Shown piece by piece: positions 48,598 to 57,607 of a stretch of 64,000 nucleotides of DNA. The notes beneath the pieces are model-generated. The model saw only the letters and a program-made list of their open reading frames with translations, did no database searches and had not been told where the DNA came from. Within the stretch, counting starts at the first letter, position 1. Each line of letters opens with the position of its first letter. Origin of the DNA: Mergibacter septicus (GTDB lineage Bacteria > Pseudomonadota > Gammaproteobacteria > Enterobacterales > Pasteurellaceae); the NCBI RefSeq assembly GCF_003265225.1, contig NZ_CP022013.1:1335001-1399000 (forward strand), given 5' to 3'. Made by a program: the position numbers and the translations under genes.

Positions 48598-49329
48598 ATG
48601 TCTCAAAATCTTGAAGGAAAAAAACTTCCTGAAGTAACCTTTAAAATCTATCAAGACGGTACTTGGGTTTCACCTACTACTTCTGAACTTTTCGATAACA
48701 AAACTATCGTTTTATTTGGATTACCGGGTGCTTTTACTCCAGCGTGTAGTATTTCTCACCTACCACGTTATAACCAATTAGCCGATACCTTTAAACGCTA
48801 TGGTGTTGATGATGTTCTTGTTGTATCTGTCAACGATACCTTTGTAATGAATGCTTGGAAAAAAGCAGAAAAGGCTGATAAAGTTACCTTTATCCCTGAT
48901 GGTAATGGAGAATTTAGTCAAGCTTTAGGTCTATTAAGTCCAAAAACAGCAATTGGATTAGGTGACCGTTCACGCCGTTATTCAATGTTGGTGAAAAATG
49001 GAGTAGTTGAGAAATTCTTTATTGAAGAAGATGATCACGATGTTACCGTTTCTGGTGCTGATGCTATGTTGGCATACATTGCACCAAATCATCAAGAACA
49101 AATTGCCACTCTTTTCACTAAAACAGATTGCCCATACTGTGCTAAAGCAAAACAACTCCTAACAGATCATCATATCCAATACGATGAAATTGTTATTGGA
49201 AAAAATGCAACAGCTGACAGTTTGAAAGCTGTTTCTGGTCGTACCACTGTACCTCAAGTATTCATTAATGGAAAACATATCGGTGGTAGTGATGATCTAG
49301 AAAAATATTTAGCTGATAACACTTGTTAA
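48598..49329 (+). CDS. pgdx: Hybrid peroxiredoxin-glutaredoxin (PGdx)
   Basis: A 243-residue fusion that reduces peroxides with glutathione. The Prx5-type domain (1-165) has the peroxidatic Cys in PGAFTPACSISHLP. The glutaredoxin domain (about 172-243) has TDCPYCAKAKQLL and TTVPQVFINGKHIGGSDDLEKY (in part). The fusion was first characterised in H. influenzae and related bacteria. TAAGGAGTTAATT precedes the ATG. The divergent position beside oxyR suggests OxyR control. Confidence 0.97.
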   Translation: MSQNLEGKKLPEVTFKIYQDGTWVSPTTSELFDNKTIVLFGLPGAFTPACSISHLPRYNQLADTFKRYGVDDVLVVSVNDTFVMNAWKKAEKADKVTFIPDGNGEFSQALGLLSPKTAIGLGDRSRRYSMLVKNGVVEKFFIEEDDHDVTVSGADAMLAYIAPNHQEQIATLFTKTDCPYCAKAKQLLTDHHIQYDEIVIGKNATADSLKAVSGRTTVPQVFINGKHIGGSDDLEKYLADNTC

Positions 49330-49350
49330 GTTAAAAAACACATAACACTT

Positions 49351-49375
49351 AAAAAAGACCATTTTGGTCTTTTTT
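49351..49375 (+). terminator. Terminator of the hybrid peroxiredoxin gene
   Basis: AAAAAAGACC pairs with GGTCTTTTTT around ATTTT; the T run continues into TATTAT. Confidence 0.88.
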
Positions 49376-49381
49376 ATTATC

Positions 49382-49409
49382 TTGCATTTTAAGAAAATAT
49401 ACGTATAAT
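49382..49409 (+). promoter_or_regulatory. Promoter of the rpsF operon
   Basis: TTGCAT (49382-49387), a 16-bp spacer and a consensus TATAAT (49404-49409). Transcription would start near 49416, leaving a leader of about 88 bases. Confidence 0.7.
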
Positions 49410-49443
49410 TTTGCCCTCACAGTCGTACCTATTTTCGTTCCTT

Positions 49444-49480
49444 GCTTCCGCAGATTGGCGACTGGTCTAGTGTCGGAGGC
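49444..49480 (+). ncRNA. rpsF leader stem, possible S6:S18 autoregulatory element
   Basis: GCTTCCG (49444-49450) pairs with CGGAGGC (49474-49480) with one G-U, within the 5' leader of rpsF. In E. coli and other bacteria the S6:S18 complex binds a leader stem with a CCG motif and represses the operon. The present stem has CCG in its 5' arm and closes just before the ribosome site AAGGAGC. Equivalence is inferred. Confidence 0.45.
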
Positions 49481-49503
49481 TGATTAACCCGTAAGGAGCA
49501 GTA

Positions 49504-49881
49504 ATGCGTCACTACGAAATCGTGTTTATGGTCCACCCAGACCAAAGCGAACAAGTACCAAGCATGATTGAACGCTATACAGGTTCTGTAAAAGAAGCTG
49601 GTGGTCAAATTCATCGCTTAGAAGATTGGGGTCGTCGTCAATTAGCGTACCCAATTAATAAACTACATAAAGCACACTATGTGTTAATGAATGTAGAAGC
49701 ACCGCAAGAAGTCATCGACGAGCTAGAAACAACTTTCCGTTACAATGACGCAATTCTTCGTAACGTAATCATTCGTACTAAGCACGCCGTAACAGAAGCG
49801 TCCCCAATGGTTAAAGCCAAAGATGATCGTAAGGCTTTAGCTGAAGTTGAAAACAACGATTTTGAGGATGCTGAAGAGTAA
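49504..49881 (+). CDS. rpsF: 30S ribosomal protein S6
   Basis: S6 binds S18 on the platform of the small subunit. The 125-residue protein begins [19 protein letters not shown] and has [19 protein letters not shown] and [10 protein letters not shown]. The acidic tail ([12 protein letters not shown]) may receive glutamates in bacteria with RimK. AAGGAGC lies just before the ATG. First gene of rpsF-priB-rpsR-rplI, with a clear promoter and structured leader. The priB start lies inside its last codons. Confidence 0.98.
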   Translation: MRHYEIVFMVHPDQSEQVPSMIERYTGSVKEAGGQIHRLEDWGRRQLAYPINKLHKAHYVLMNVEAPQEVIDELETTFRYNDAILRNVIIRTKHAVTEASPMVKAKDDRKALAEVENNDFEDAEE

Positions 49882-50194
49882 TCTAAAACTTGATAACTGT
49901 TTTTCATTGATAGGCAAAGTTGCTTCTCATTTGAAACATAATACTAGCCCTAGTGGTATTGAACATTGTCGATTTTGGTTAGAACACCGTTCTGAACAAA
50001 TAGAAGCAGGTTTATCAAGAAACGCTTGGTGTAAAATACCCGTTCAACTTAGTGGTAAGTATTTAACAAGTAAAACTCAAAGCATTACGGTCGGCAGTAA
50101 CGTTTTAGTGAAAGGATTTTTAACCTCACATAAAACACAAAGTGGAATATTCCAACTAGTATTACATGCCGAGCAAATCGAATTTATAGATTAG
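49868..50194 (+). CDS. priB: Primosomal replication protein N (PriB)
   Basis: PriB is a dimeric OB-fold single-strand DNA-binding protein that helps PriA restart stalled forks. The 108-residue protein begins [10 protein letters not shown] and has [18 protein letters not shown] and [19 protein letters not shown], ending [15 protein letters not shown] at 49868 overlaps rpsF by 14 bases and is preceded by TGAGG, so translation is coupled. The frame also opens at 49847 but would overlap rpsF further without support. Confidence 0.95.
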   Translation: MLKSNLKLDNCFSLIGKVASHLKHNTSPSGIEHCRFWLEHRSEQIEAGLSRNAWCKIPVQLSGKYLTSKTQSITVGSNVLVKGFLTSHKTQSGIFQLVLHAEQIEFID

Positions 50195-50434
<240 letters not shown>

Positions 50435-50452
50435 TTAAGTGAGGATACGGTA

Positions 50453-50902
50453 ATGCAAGTAATTCTTTTAGACAAAGTAGTTCACCTAGGTAATGTAGGT
50501 GATCAAGTGAATGTTAAATCTGGTTATGCACGTAACTTCTTAATCCCAAAAGGAAAAGCAGTTATGGCAACCAAAGCTAACATTGAATATTTTGAAGCTC
50601 GTCGTGCAGAATTAGAAGCAAAAGCAGCTGCAGCCTTAGCAGCAGCACAAGCTCGTGCAGATAAATTATCTGCTTTAGCAACTATTACTATCGCTTCTAA
50701 AGCTGGAGATGAAGGTCGTTTATTCGGTTCTATCGGTACCCGTGATATTGCAGATGCAGTAACTAAAGCTGGTGTTGAAGTAGCGAAAAGCGAAGTACGT
50801 TTATCTGAAGGTCCATTACGTACCTTAGGAGAACATGAAGTTCGTTTCCAACTTCACGGTGAAGTGTTTGCAACATTAAATGTAGTTATTGTTGCAGAAT
50901 AA
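50453..50902 (+). CDS. rplI: 50S ribosomal protein L9
   Basis: L9 is a two-domain rod on the large subunit that helps keep the reading frame. The 149-residue protein has the N-terminal RNA-binding domain [32 protein letters not shown] (in part), a long alanine-rich connecting helix (about 41-75), and a C-terminal domain with [28 protein letters not shown] precedes the ATG. It ends the operon, before a strong terminator. Confidence 0.98.
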   Translation: MQVILLDKVVHLGNVGDQVNVKSGYARNFLIPKGKAVMATKANIEYFEARRAELEAKAAAALAAAQARADKLSALATITIASKAGDEGRLFGSIGTRDIADAVTKAGVEVAKSEVRLSEGPLRTLGEHEVRFQLHGEVFATLNVVIVAE

Positions 50903-50936
50903 AATTAAATTCTAACTTTCAGAAGTTTTAATAAAT

Positions 50937-50969
50937 AAAAAGCAATTAGTTTATCTAATTGCTTTTTTT
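50937..50969 (+). terminator. Terminator of the rpsF-rplI operon
   Basis: AAAAAGCAATTAG pairs with CTAATTGCTTTTT around TTTAT, followed by more T. It lies 34 bases after rplI. The following 106 bases to the nhaA stop show nothing else clear. Confidence 0.88.
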
Positions 50970-51075
50970 ATTCTTTAACTCATTTAATCTCTTGTGGAAT
51001 ACCAAAATAAAACTTAAAAGATAACTTTATCATCTATTATTTTCTATAACAGATTAAAGAGTGTAACTAGAAAAT

Positions 51076-52401
51076 TTATTTTCTTGTCGCAAATATCAGA
51101 TAAATAGTGCCTATAATTCCACTGATTAATGATGCTGCTAAAATAGCAATCTTAGAAACAATCACTGCATTTTGACCATCAAAAGCTAAATTAGAGACAA
51201 AAATTGACATTGTAAAACCAATACCTGCTAGCATTCCAGCACCAATAATTTGCGGCCAAGTAATTCCATTCGGTCTTGTTGTAATTTTAAATTTTTCACA
51301 AATAAAAGTAATTAAAACGATTCCTAACGGTTTACCAACAACTAAGCCTAATATAATTCCCCAAAAAATATAATCTATATTTAAATTAATTTCCCCTTGA
51401 ATATTTACACCAGCATTCGCAAAAGCAAAAAGCGGCATAATAAAATAAGCACTTAAAGGATGTAATCTTTCTTCTAATACGGCTAACGGACTACGTTTAT
51501 TATGAATATATGTTTTAATACTATCTAATAATTTAATTTGCTCACTTGCAACCATTTTTATTGATGGATCAACCTTAAATGTATCAGCCAATTCAGATAA
51601 AGATCTTGAAAATTCTTGTTTATTACCATTACTACCTGATGGAATACAGAAAGCCAAAATAACAGCGGCAATAGTTGCGTGAATACCACTATGATGAATA
51701 CAAAACCATAATCCAAAACCAACTAGAAGATAAACTGATATATTTTTTACGCCTAATTTATTTAAAATAATCAAGACTAAAATAAAGCCAAGGGAAACTA
51801 ATAAATAATAAAAACTAATTTCTGTGGTATAAAATGTTGCAATAATAATTATTGCACCTAAATCATCTGCTACGGCTAAAGTAACTAAAAATACTTTTAA
51901 TGCCATCGGTATTCGTTTTCCGAGTAACATAACAACACCTAATGCAAAAGCAATATCGGTTGCCATTGGTATTCCGAAACCATCCACTGATGGTGTATTC
52001 AAATTTAAAGCTATATAGATAATACCCGGTACAATCATTCCACCAATTGCAGCTAAAATAGGAAAAGAAGCTTGTTTAAGACTAGATAACTCACCAAATA
52101 AAATTTCTCGTTTTATTTCTAATCCAACCATTAAGAAAAATAATGACATTAAAACATCATTAATCCAATGATATAAACTCAAACCAATAAAACCATCATT
52201 GCCTATTTTTAAACCAAAAATTTGGCTTTGACTTAATTTAATACCAAAATCAACATTCCATAATTTAAAATATTGTTCACTCAAAGGTGAATTTGCCATT
52301 ACCATTGCTAACAAAGCGCAAATAAATAAAAATACACCACCAAAAGATTCACTTTTAATGAAATTAACTAAAACATACTTAAAACCTTTTATTTCTTTCA
52401 T
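51076..52401 (-). CDS. nhaA: Na+/H+ antiporter NhaA, long form
   Basis: A pH-regulated antiporter exchanging Na+ (or Li+) for H+. Key motifs are present: ATDIAFALGV (Asp149), LAVADDLGAI (Asp179 and Asp180, the ion site) and LPLFAFANAGV-like MPLFAFANAGV. There are about twelve membrane segments. At 441 residues it exceeds E. coli NhaA (388), mainly through a charged stretch at about 256-304 and a longer N-terminal loop. It is flanked by gaps of 173 and 301 bases and looks richer in A+T than its neighbours, so acquisition by transfer is possible but untested. Confidence 0.95.
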   Translation of the reverse strand: MKEIKGFKYVLVNFIKSESFGGVFLFICALLAMVMANSPLSEQYFKLWNVDFGIKLSQSQIFGLKIGNDGFIGLSLYHWINDVLMSLFFLMVGLEIKREILFGELSSLKQASFPILAAIGGMIVPGIIYIALNLNTPSVDGFGIPMATDIAFALGVVMLLGKRIPMALKVFLVTLAVADDLGAIIIIATFYTTEISFYYLLVSLGFILVLIILNKLGVKNISVYLLVGFGLWFCIHHSGIHATIAAVILAFCIPSGSNGNKQEFSRSLSELADTFKVDPSIKMVASEQIKLLDSIKTYIHNKRSPLAVLEERLHPLSAYFIMPLFAFANAGVNIQGEINLNIDYIFWGIILGLVVGKPLGIVLITFICEKFKITTRPNGITWPQIIGAGMLAGIGFTMSIFVSNLAFDGQNAVIVSKIAILAASLISGIIGTIYLIFATRK

Positions 52402-52473
52402 AAAGTCTCCAACAACATCTAAGTTATTTAATAGCTTAAATTCTTGAGTAGTTTGATAAGTTCAAATAGACAA

Positions 52474-52488
52474 GTAAATATAATTTAC
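52474..52488. promoter_or_regulatory. Palindrome upstream of nhaA (first)
   Basis: GTAAAT-ATA-ATTTAC, a perfect 6-3-6 palindrome about 80 bases before the nhaA start. Candidate operator; the regulator is unknown. Confidence 0.35.
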
Positions 52489-52500
52489 ATAATCTTTAAC

Positions 52501-52519
52501 ATAGAAAAACATTTTCTAT
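52501..52519. promoter_or_regulatory. Palindrome upstream of nhaA (second)
   Basis: ATAGAAAA-ACA-TTTTCTAT, a perfect 8-3-8 palindrome. Its centre is 29 bases from the first palindrome, close to three helical turns. Confidence 0.4.
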
Positions 52520-52702
52520 ATTAAACCATTTTTATATTATACCTAATTCTTATTACTTAAATTTAAATAGTATTGAACACTTTTCAAAAAGTAAAATCAT
52601 TTATACCATAGAAAATAACTAAAGATTGAGCCAAAACATTGCCGCTTACAAAATTTAACCTATAATTATCGTTTATTAATTAATCAGAGAATATTTACTA
52701 TT

Positions 52703-53485
52703 ATGCCCTCCATCTCTCCTTTACAACAGCAAGAAATCACTCGACTTTGTGCTAAAACAGCACTTTTATTATTACAACACGGTGCTGAGAGTACCTTAAT
52801 AGACCAAATTACTTATCGTCTAGGCATTGCTTTAGGAATGGACTCGGTTGAATGTGCTTTAACACCAAATGCTATCGTTTTAACCACTCGTTATCAATCT
52901 CATTGTATTACCACCACACGTAAAAATAATGATAAGGGAATCAATATGCATATTGTTACTGAAGTACAACGGATTGTTATCGCTGCCGAACATCATATTT
53001 ATGATATCTATCAGGTACAAAAACATCTTAATAATATTAAGCCTTTTAAATATAACCGCTGGTTAGTTGTATTCATGGTTGGTTTATCTTGTGCAAGTTT
53101 TTCTCATTTAGCTGGTGGTGATGGTGTTATTGCCTTAATTACCTTCATTGCCTCTGCTTTTTCTATGTTTATTCGACAAGAATTAATTAATAAACATTTT
53201 AATCCGATGATTAGCTTTGCAGTTACAGCTTTTGTTGCTTCATGTATTGCTGGACTATCCTTACGCTATAATTGGGGTAATGATCCACAAATTGCCTTAG
53301 CTTCAAGTGTATTATTGCTTGTTCCTGGTTTTCCTTTAATTAATGCACTTTCTGATATATTAAAAGGGCATATAAATATGGGAATCAGCCGTTGGACTAT
53401 TGCTACTATCTTAACTTTAGTGGCGTGTATTGGAATTGTTTTCGCTTTGACACTGCTACAAATCAGTGATTGGGGACACGCATAA
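52703..53485 (+). CDS. yjjP: YjjP: ThrE-type exporter subunit (DUF1212)
   Basis: The 260-residue protein has the ThrE N-terminal domain: a cytosolic part with LLLQHGAESTLIDQITYRLGIALG (in part), then five hydrophobic segments from about residue 118. In E. coli YjjP and YjjB together are reported to export succinate. Split ThrE-type exporters elsewhere handle threonine or serine. It overlaps yjjB by one base (TAATG). In a succinate-forming Pasteurellaceae, a succinate role fits well but is inferred. Confidence 0.92.
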   Translation: MPSISPLQQQEITRLCAKTALLLLQHGAESTLIDQITYRLGIALGMDSVECALTPNAIVLTTRYQSHCITTTRKNNDKGINMHIVTEVQRIVIAAEHHIYDIYQVQKHLNNIKPFKYNRWLVVFMVGLSCASFSHLAGGDGVIALITFIASAFSMFIRQELINKHFNPMISFAVTAFVASCIAGLSLRYNWGNDPQIALASSVLLLVPGFPLINALSDILKGHINMGISRWTIATILTLVACIGIVFALTLLQISDWGHA

Positions 53486-53952
53486 TGGATATGTTTTTCT
53501 ATCTAGCAAATGATATGTTATTTTCTGCAATTCCTGCGATTGGTTTTGCTTTACTGTTTAATGTACCAATCTCAGCATTAAAATATTGTGGTGTTTTAGG
53601 TGCACTAGGACATCTTTGTCGAACTATTTTAATGACCTATTTTGATATTCCAATGGTGTTCTCTACCTTTTTCTCTGCCACATTAATTGGTTTTATCGGA
53701 GTCTACCTTTCTCAGCGCTATCTCGCTCATCCAAAAGTATTTACTGTTGCCGCCATTATTCCAATGATTCCCGGAATTTATGCCTATAAAGCAATGATAG
53801 CAATTGTTCAAATTAGTCATTATGGCTTTACTTTAGCCCTTTTTACTCAAGCGTTAGATTATTTCTTAAAAACCTGTTTTCTTTTAGCCGCATTAGTTTT
53901 TGGTCTAGCTTTACCTGGATTATTATTTTATCGTTCCAAGCCTGTGGTCTAA
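53485..53952 (+). CDS. yjjB: YjjB: ThrE-type exporter subunit (DUF3815)
   Basis: A 155-residue membrane protein with four to five hydrophobic segments, starting MDMFFYLANDMLFSAIPAIGF (in part). It includes LGHLCRTILM and IPMIPGIYAYKAM, the C-terminal half of ThrE exporters. The start at 53485 overlaps the yjjP stop (TAATG); the open frame to 53470 lies within yjjP. E. coli YjjB has 157 residues. The two proteins are expected to form one transporter. Confidence 0.93.
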   Translation: MDMFFYLANDMLFSAIPAIGFALLFNVPISALKYCGVLGALGHLCRTILMTYFDIPMVFSTFFSATLIGFIGVYLSQRYLAHPKVFTVAAIIPMIPGIYAYKAMIAIVQISHYGFTLALFTQALDYFLKTCFLLAALVFGLALPGLLFYRSKPVV

Positions 53953-54001
53953 AGTGATATAATATCTACCCATTTAAAAAAGATGAATTGAACGTTAAAC
54001 A

Positions 54002-54496
54002 ATGATAATAAGCTTAATAGTCGCCATGACTAAAAACCGTGTGATAGGTAGAAATAACAAAATGCCATGGCATTTACCCCAAGATCTCCGTTGGTTCAAA
54101 CAAAATACCTTAGGAAAACCAATTATTATGGGGAGAAAGACTTTTTTATCCATTGGAAAAGCGTTACCTCAACGACAAAATATAGTCCTTTCTCGTACCC
54201 AGTTTAATCATCCTAATATAAATTGGGCAAACAATTTATCTCAAGCGATAGAATTAGCTCGCCCAGCGAATGAAATAATGGTAATTGGTGGAGGAGAGTT
54301 ATTTACACAAACCCTAAAACTGGCAGATAAATTATATCTAACCGAGATTCAAACTGAATTAGAAGGAGATACCTACTTTCCTGAAATTCATTTTGATGAG
54401 TGGGAAACAGAATATGAAAATTATATTTCTGAAGATCAAGAGAATCCTTATTCCTGCCGTTTTATGATTTTAAAACGTAAATGTAGCAATAAATAA
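54002..54496 (+). CDS. folA: Dihydrofolate reductase
   Basis: FolA reduces dihydrofolate with NADPH and is the target of trimethoprim. The 164-residue protein has ISLIVAMTKNRVIG, MPWHLPQDLRWFK (with the active-site Asp), IIMGRKTFLSIGKALPQR and VIGGGELF. All chromosomal-type features are present; I see no sign of a resistance-type enzyme, though point changes cannot be judged. It stands 49 bases after yjjB and converges on lpxA. Confidence 0.97.
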   Translation: MIISLIVAMTKNRVIGRNNKMPWHLPQDLRWFKQNTLGKPIIMGRKTFLSIGKALPQRQNIVLSRTQFNHPNINWANNLSQAIELARPANEIMVIGGGELFTQTLKLADKLYLTEIQTELEGDTYFPEIHFDEWETEYENYISEDQENPYSCRFMILKRKCSNK

Positions 54497-54498
54497 AA

Positions 54499-54528
54499 AG
54501 ACTAAGTTTTAAAAATAAAACTTAGTCT
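54499..54528. terminator. Bidirectional terminator between folA and lpxA
   Basis: AGACTAAGTTTTA and TAAAACTTAGTCT form a 13-bp stem with a 4-nt loop. On the minus strand TTTTTATTTATT follows, so it mainly ends the lpxA transcript. Confidence 0.8.
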
Positions 54529-54547
54529 ATGATAATACATCTTTAAA

Positions 54548-55357
54548 TTAACGAATAATTCCACGGGTAGAACGTTTAAAAAAGTCCACAAAGAAACTAA
54601 TTGCACTATCAGTTTCAGCAATTTGTTCGATCTCTGGTAGCACTTCTTCCAACGTTTTTCCACTACGATAAATTAATTTATAGACATTACGAATTGCGTG
54701 CAAAGTAGGTTTATCAAAACCACGGCGTTTTAAGCCTTCAATATTCACTCCAAACGGACGAGCGTGATTTCCTTGAGCCATAACATAAGGCGGAACATCT
54801 TGGCTAACCATTGAGCCACCACCTAACATAACGTGCGCCCCAATAATGACAAACTGATGAATGGCTGACATTCCACCGACTATCACAAAATCATCTAATT
54901 CTACATGCCCCGCTAAAGTCGCATTGTTGGCTAAGATACAATTATTTTTGATCTGGCAATCGTGTGCAATATGGGAGTTAATCATAAATAAATTATTGTT
55001 GCCTATCCGAGTAGTACCGCCACCTTGTACTGTTCCTCGATGGATTGTAACATTCTCACGGATAAGATTATGATCACCAATGATAGTTTCAGTCGGTTCA
55101 CCCGCATATTTAAGATCTTGGTTGATCTCACCAATGCTCGCACCTTGAAAAATTTGATTATTTTCACCAATAATCGTATTCCCTTTTACAACAACATGCG
55201 ATTTTAAAACTGTTTTATCTCTAATTTCAACCGTACTTTCAACTAAGCAAAAAGGTCCAATTACAACATCTTTACCTAATTTAGCCCCTTTTTCAACCAA
55301 TGCAGTTGGATGAATAGTAGCACCTGGATACGCTTTAATATATTCAATATGGTTCAT
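54548..55357 (-). CDS. lpxA: UDP-N-acetylglucosamine O-acyltransferase (lipid A, first step)
   Basis: LpxA transfers 3-hydroxyacyl groups to UDP-GlcNAc. The left-handed beta helix is visible as hexapeptide repeats ([21 protein letters not shown] in part, [14 protein letters not shown]). The catalytic His is in [10 protein letters not shown], and the C-terminus is a helical tail with [16 protein letters not shown]. Length is 269 residues (E. coli 262). lpxB, which follows lpxA in E. coli, is absent; the cluster ends here. Confidence 0.97.
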   Translation of the reverse strand: MNHIEYIKAYPGATIHPTALVEKGAKLGKDVVIGPFCLVESTVEIRDKTVLKSHVVVKGNTIIGENNQIFQGASIGEINQDLKYAGEPTETIIGDHNLIRENVTIHRGTVQGGGTTRIGNNNLFMINSHIAHDCQIKNNCILANNATLAGHVELDDFVIVGGMSAIHQFVIIGAHVMLGGGSMVSQDVPPYVMAQGNHARPFGVNIEGLKRRGFDKPTLHAIRNVYKLIYRSGKTLEEVLPEIEQIAETDSAISFFVDFFKRSTRGIIR

Positions 55358-55373
55358 ATTCTTTTACTATCAG

Positions 55374-55832
55374 TTACATACCACGTCTTGCACACATTAA
55401 TTCTGCCTCACAGACAACTTGTTGATTAACAGTTGCAATGCCTTTAAAACGTGTTACACCACGTCTTTCTTTTAAAAACTCAACAAATAATTCCATTTGA
55501 TCACCGGGAACAACTGGATGTTTAAAACGAGCATTATCAATTGCGGCAAAATAGTATAATTCATCTTTCGATAATTGAATTGTTTTAAAAGCCAAAACAC
55601 CTGCAGCTTGAGCCAATGCTTCTAAGATTAATACTCCCGGAAAAATCGGTTTTTGTGGGAAATGACCAGTAAAACAAGGTTCATTGAAAGTAACATTTTT
55701 GATTGCTTTCAACCATTTACCTTCTTCAAAATCAACTACTCTATCCACTAATAAAAATGGATAGCGATGAGGTAATAGCTGCATTATTTCGTCAATATCA
55801 ACTATTTTACTTTTATTTTCTTCTATAGCCAC
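55374..55832 (-). CDS. fabZ: 3-hydroxyacyl-ACP dehydratase FabZ
   Basis: FabZ dehydrates 3-hydroxyacyl-ACP in fatty-acid elongation. It competes with LpxA and LpxD for the same substrates. The hot-dog fold protein of 152 residues has [36 protein letters not shown] (in part, with catalytic His and Glu) and [10 protein letters not shown]. The start is 43 bases after lpxD. The position between lpxD and lpxA is conserved in gammaproteobacteria. Confidence 0.98.
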   Translation of the reverse strand: MAIEENKSKIVDIDEIMQLLPHRYPFLLVDRVVDFEEGKWLKAIKNVTFNEPCFTGHFPQKPIFPGVLILEALAQAAGVLAFKTIQLSKDELYYFAAIDNARFKHPVVPGDQMELFVEFLKERRGVTRFKGIATVNQQVVCEAELMCARRGM

Positions 55833-55875
55833 TTGTTAATCCTTATTACTTTTACTTTCGTTAATTTATTGTTAA

Positions 55876-56910
55876 TTATGCCTTATCTTTAACTATTTTT
55901 TCCAGTGCTTTAAGACGTTTATTCAAACCATTAATCCCTAAAGTTAAGGTTGCGGTTTTTCGCCATTCTTTATTTGTTTGTAATGGAATCCCTGAGGAAT
56001 AGGTGCCTGCTTGTGTAATTGGACGCATTACCATACTCATTCCTGTAATAGTCACACCATCACAAATTTCCATATGACCATTAATAACACTTGCCCCGCC
56101 AATTAAGCAATATTTGCCAATACTTAAACTACCAGCCATAATTACACCACCAGCAACTGCTGTTCCCGTCCCGATATGAACGTTATGTGCAATCTGGCAC
56201 AAGTTATCAATGATAACATTATCCTCAATGATAGTTGAATCTAAAGCCCCTCGATCAATACAGGTACAAGCCCCGATTTCTACCCTGTTACCAATAATAA
56301 CGCTGCCTGTCTGTGGTATTTTTACCCATTGACCTTTATCATTTGCATAGCCAAAACCATCACTTCCAATAACCGCCGAAGCTTGAATTAAACAATCACA
56401 ACCAATTTGGACTTGATGATAAATACTCACATTTGACCAAAGCTTAGTTCTTGCCCCAATTTTAACATTCTCACCAATAAAACAGCCTGCACCTATTTGT
56501 ACATCATCACCAATTTCTGTACCTTGCTCAATAACAACATTTTCACCAATTGAAACATTATTACCTAATTTGCAATTTTCTGCGATTACGGCACTCTTAG
56601 CTATTCCTACTCGAGCTGATTTTGGTGTGCTATCCATATATTGTGCTAACTTAGCGTATGCTAAATAGGGATCTTTAACAATCAACAAATTACTCTGCTC
56701 AGAACAAAACGGAAGATCATCTTCAGTAATCAGAATTGCACCTGCTTTACTTTCTGACAGCAATTTACGAAATTTAGGATTAGAAATAAAAGTTAGTTGA
56801 GTCTCACCGGCTTGTGTAAGCGGTGCAATGGCTTCAATTAAAACATCGGCGTTACCACGAACGGTACCGCCGATTTTTTCCGCCAATTGTTTTAGACGGT
56901 ATTGTTGCAT
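55876..56910 (-). CDS. lpxD: UDP-3-O-(3-hydroxyacyl)glucosamine N-acyltransferase
   Basis: LpxD adds the N-linked acyl chain in lipid A synthesis. The 344-residue protein has an N-terminal uridine-binding domain ([13 protein letters not shown]), a hexapeptide beta helix and the catalytic His in [19 protein letters not shown]. It ends with a helix containing [10 protein letters not shown]. It starts 12 bases after skp. Length matches E. coli (341). Confidence 0.97.
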   Translation of the reverse strand: MQQYRLKQLAEKIGGTVRGNADVLIEAIAPLTQAGETQLTFISNPKFRKLLSESKAGAILITEDDLPFCSEQSNLLIVKDPYLAYAKLAQYMDSTPKSARVGIAKSAVIAENCKLGNNVSIGENVVIEQGTEIGDDVQIGAGCFIGENVKIGARTKLWSNVSIYHQVQIGCDCLIQASAVIGSDGFGYANDKGQWVKIPQTGSVIIGNRVEIGACTCIDRGALDSTIIEDNVIIDNLCQIAHNVHIGTGTAVAGGVIMAGSLSIGKYCLIGGASVINGHMEICDGVTITGMSMVMRPITQAGTYSSGIPLQTNKEWRKTATLTLGINGLNKRLKALEKIVKDKA

Positions 56911-56922
56911 ATCTTTATCCGC

Positions 56923-57444
56923 TTATTTTTTTGCTGGAGTTAGCTTAATTAATACTTTTAAAACATCTTGAGTAATATCTTTACCATCTACAGCATAGGC
57001 AGCAGCTTCAGTTTTAAATACGATTGTGTAACCTTTCTCTTTTGCAACTTTATTTAGTGCTTCTTGTGCTTCTTGAGTAACACGCTCTAGCTCTTGATTT
57101 TGACGAACTTGAACTTTTTGCTGTAATTCATTTGCAGCACGAACATAATCAGCTTGTAATTTATTTAACTCTTCTTCACGTTTTTTCAAATCTGCTGCTT
57201 TTAATTTTTTACGATCTTTTTCTAAAGCTTCTGCTTTAGTTACAAGTGTTTTTTGTTGTGCTTGTACTTTTTCAATTTCAGATTTAAATTCATTATCAAT
57301 TTTCTGACCAACATTTTCTGAAGTAATTAATTGTTGAATAAGTAAATCACCATTTACTAATGCAATTTTCTCATCAGCTTGAGCAAAAGCAGTAGCACCC
57401 ATCAGTGCTAAAGTTAAAGCAGCAGTCTTAAATACTTTTTTCAT
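56923..57444 (-). CDS. skp: Periplasmic chaperone Skp (OmpH)
   Basis: Skp is a trimeric, tentacled holdase that keeps outer-membrane proteins soluble. The 173-residue precursor has a signal peptide ending AFAQA-DE (about residue 23). A conserved IALVNGDLLIQ strand follows, then long Lys/Glu/Gln-rich coiled-coil helices (about 50-135), and EKGYTIVFKTEAAAYAVDGKDIT (in part). It lies between bamA and lpxD. The 163-base gap before it suggests an additional promoter. Confidence 0.96.
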   Translation of the reverse strand: MKKVFKTAALTLALMGATAFAQADEKIALVNGDLLIQQLITSENVGQKIDNEFKSEIEKVQAQQKTLVTKAEALEKDRKKLKAADLKKREEELNKLQADYVRAANELQQKVQVRQNQELERVTQEAQEALNKVAKEKGYTIVFKTEAAAYAVDGKDITQDVLKVLIKLTPAKK

Positions 57445-57552
57445 AAGATAGAAACTCCTAAATATAAATAAAAATTCTTGAATAAATAAAATAATTATTT
57501 AGAAAATTCAATAAAGATAGATTGAATTATATTAATTAAAGACCTGATTTTA

Positions 57553-57579
57553 CCGATAGATCATACAAGATGCTATCGG
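57553..57579 (-). terminator. Stem-loop between bamA and skp
   Basis: CCGATAG pairs with CTATCGG around a 13-nt loop, about 30 bases after the bamA stop. On the minus strand only TAAAATC follows, so termination would be partial; it may tune skp relative to bamA. Confidence 0.45.
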
Positions 57580-57607
57580 CAAATACAAACATTAGACTTT
57601 AATTTTA

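Larger units (their letters stand above)
52402..52702. other. 301-base divergent gap between nhaA and yjjP
   Basis: Very AT-rich, no gene seen. It contains two inverted repeats with 3-base spacers near nhaA: 52474-52488 and 52501-52519. A second copy of ATAGAAAA lies at about 52609. Promoters for both flanking genes must lie here. Confidence 0.55.

Noticed and set aside
50903-51075. Hidden gene between rplI and nhaA
   Set aside because: The space is taken by the rplI terminator and AT-rich sequence without a credible start and frame.
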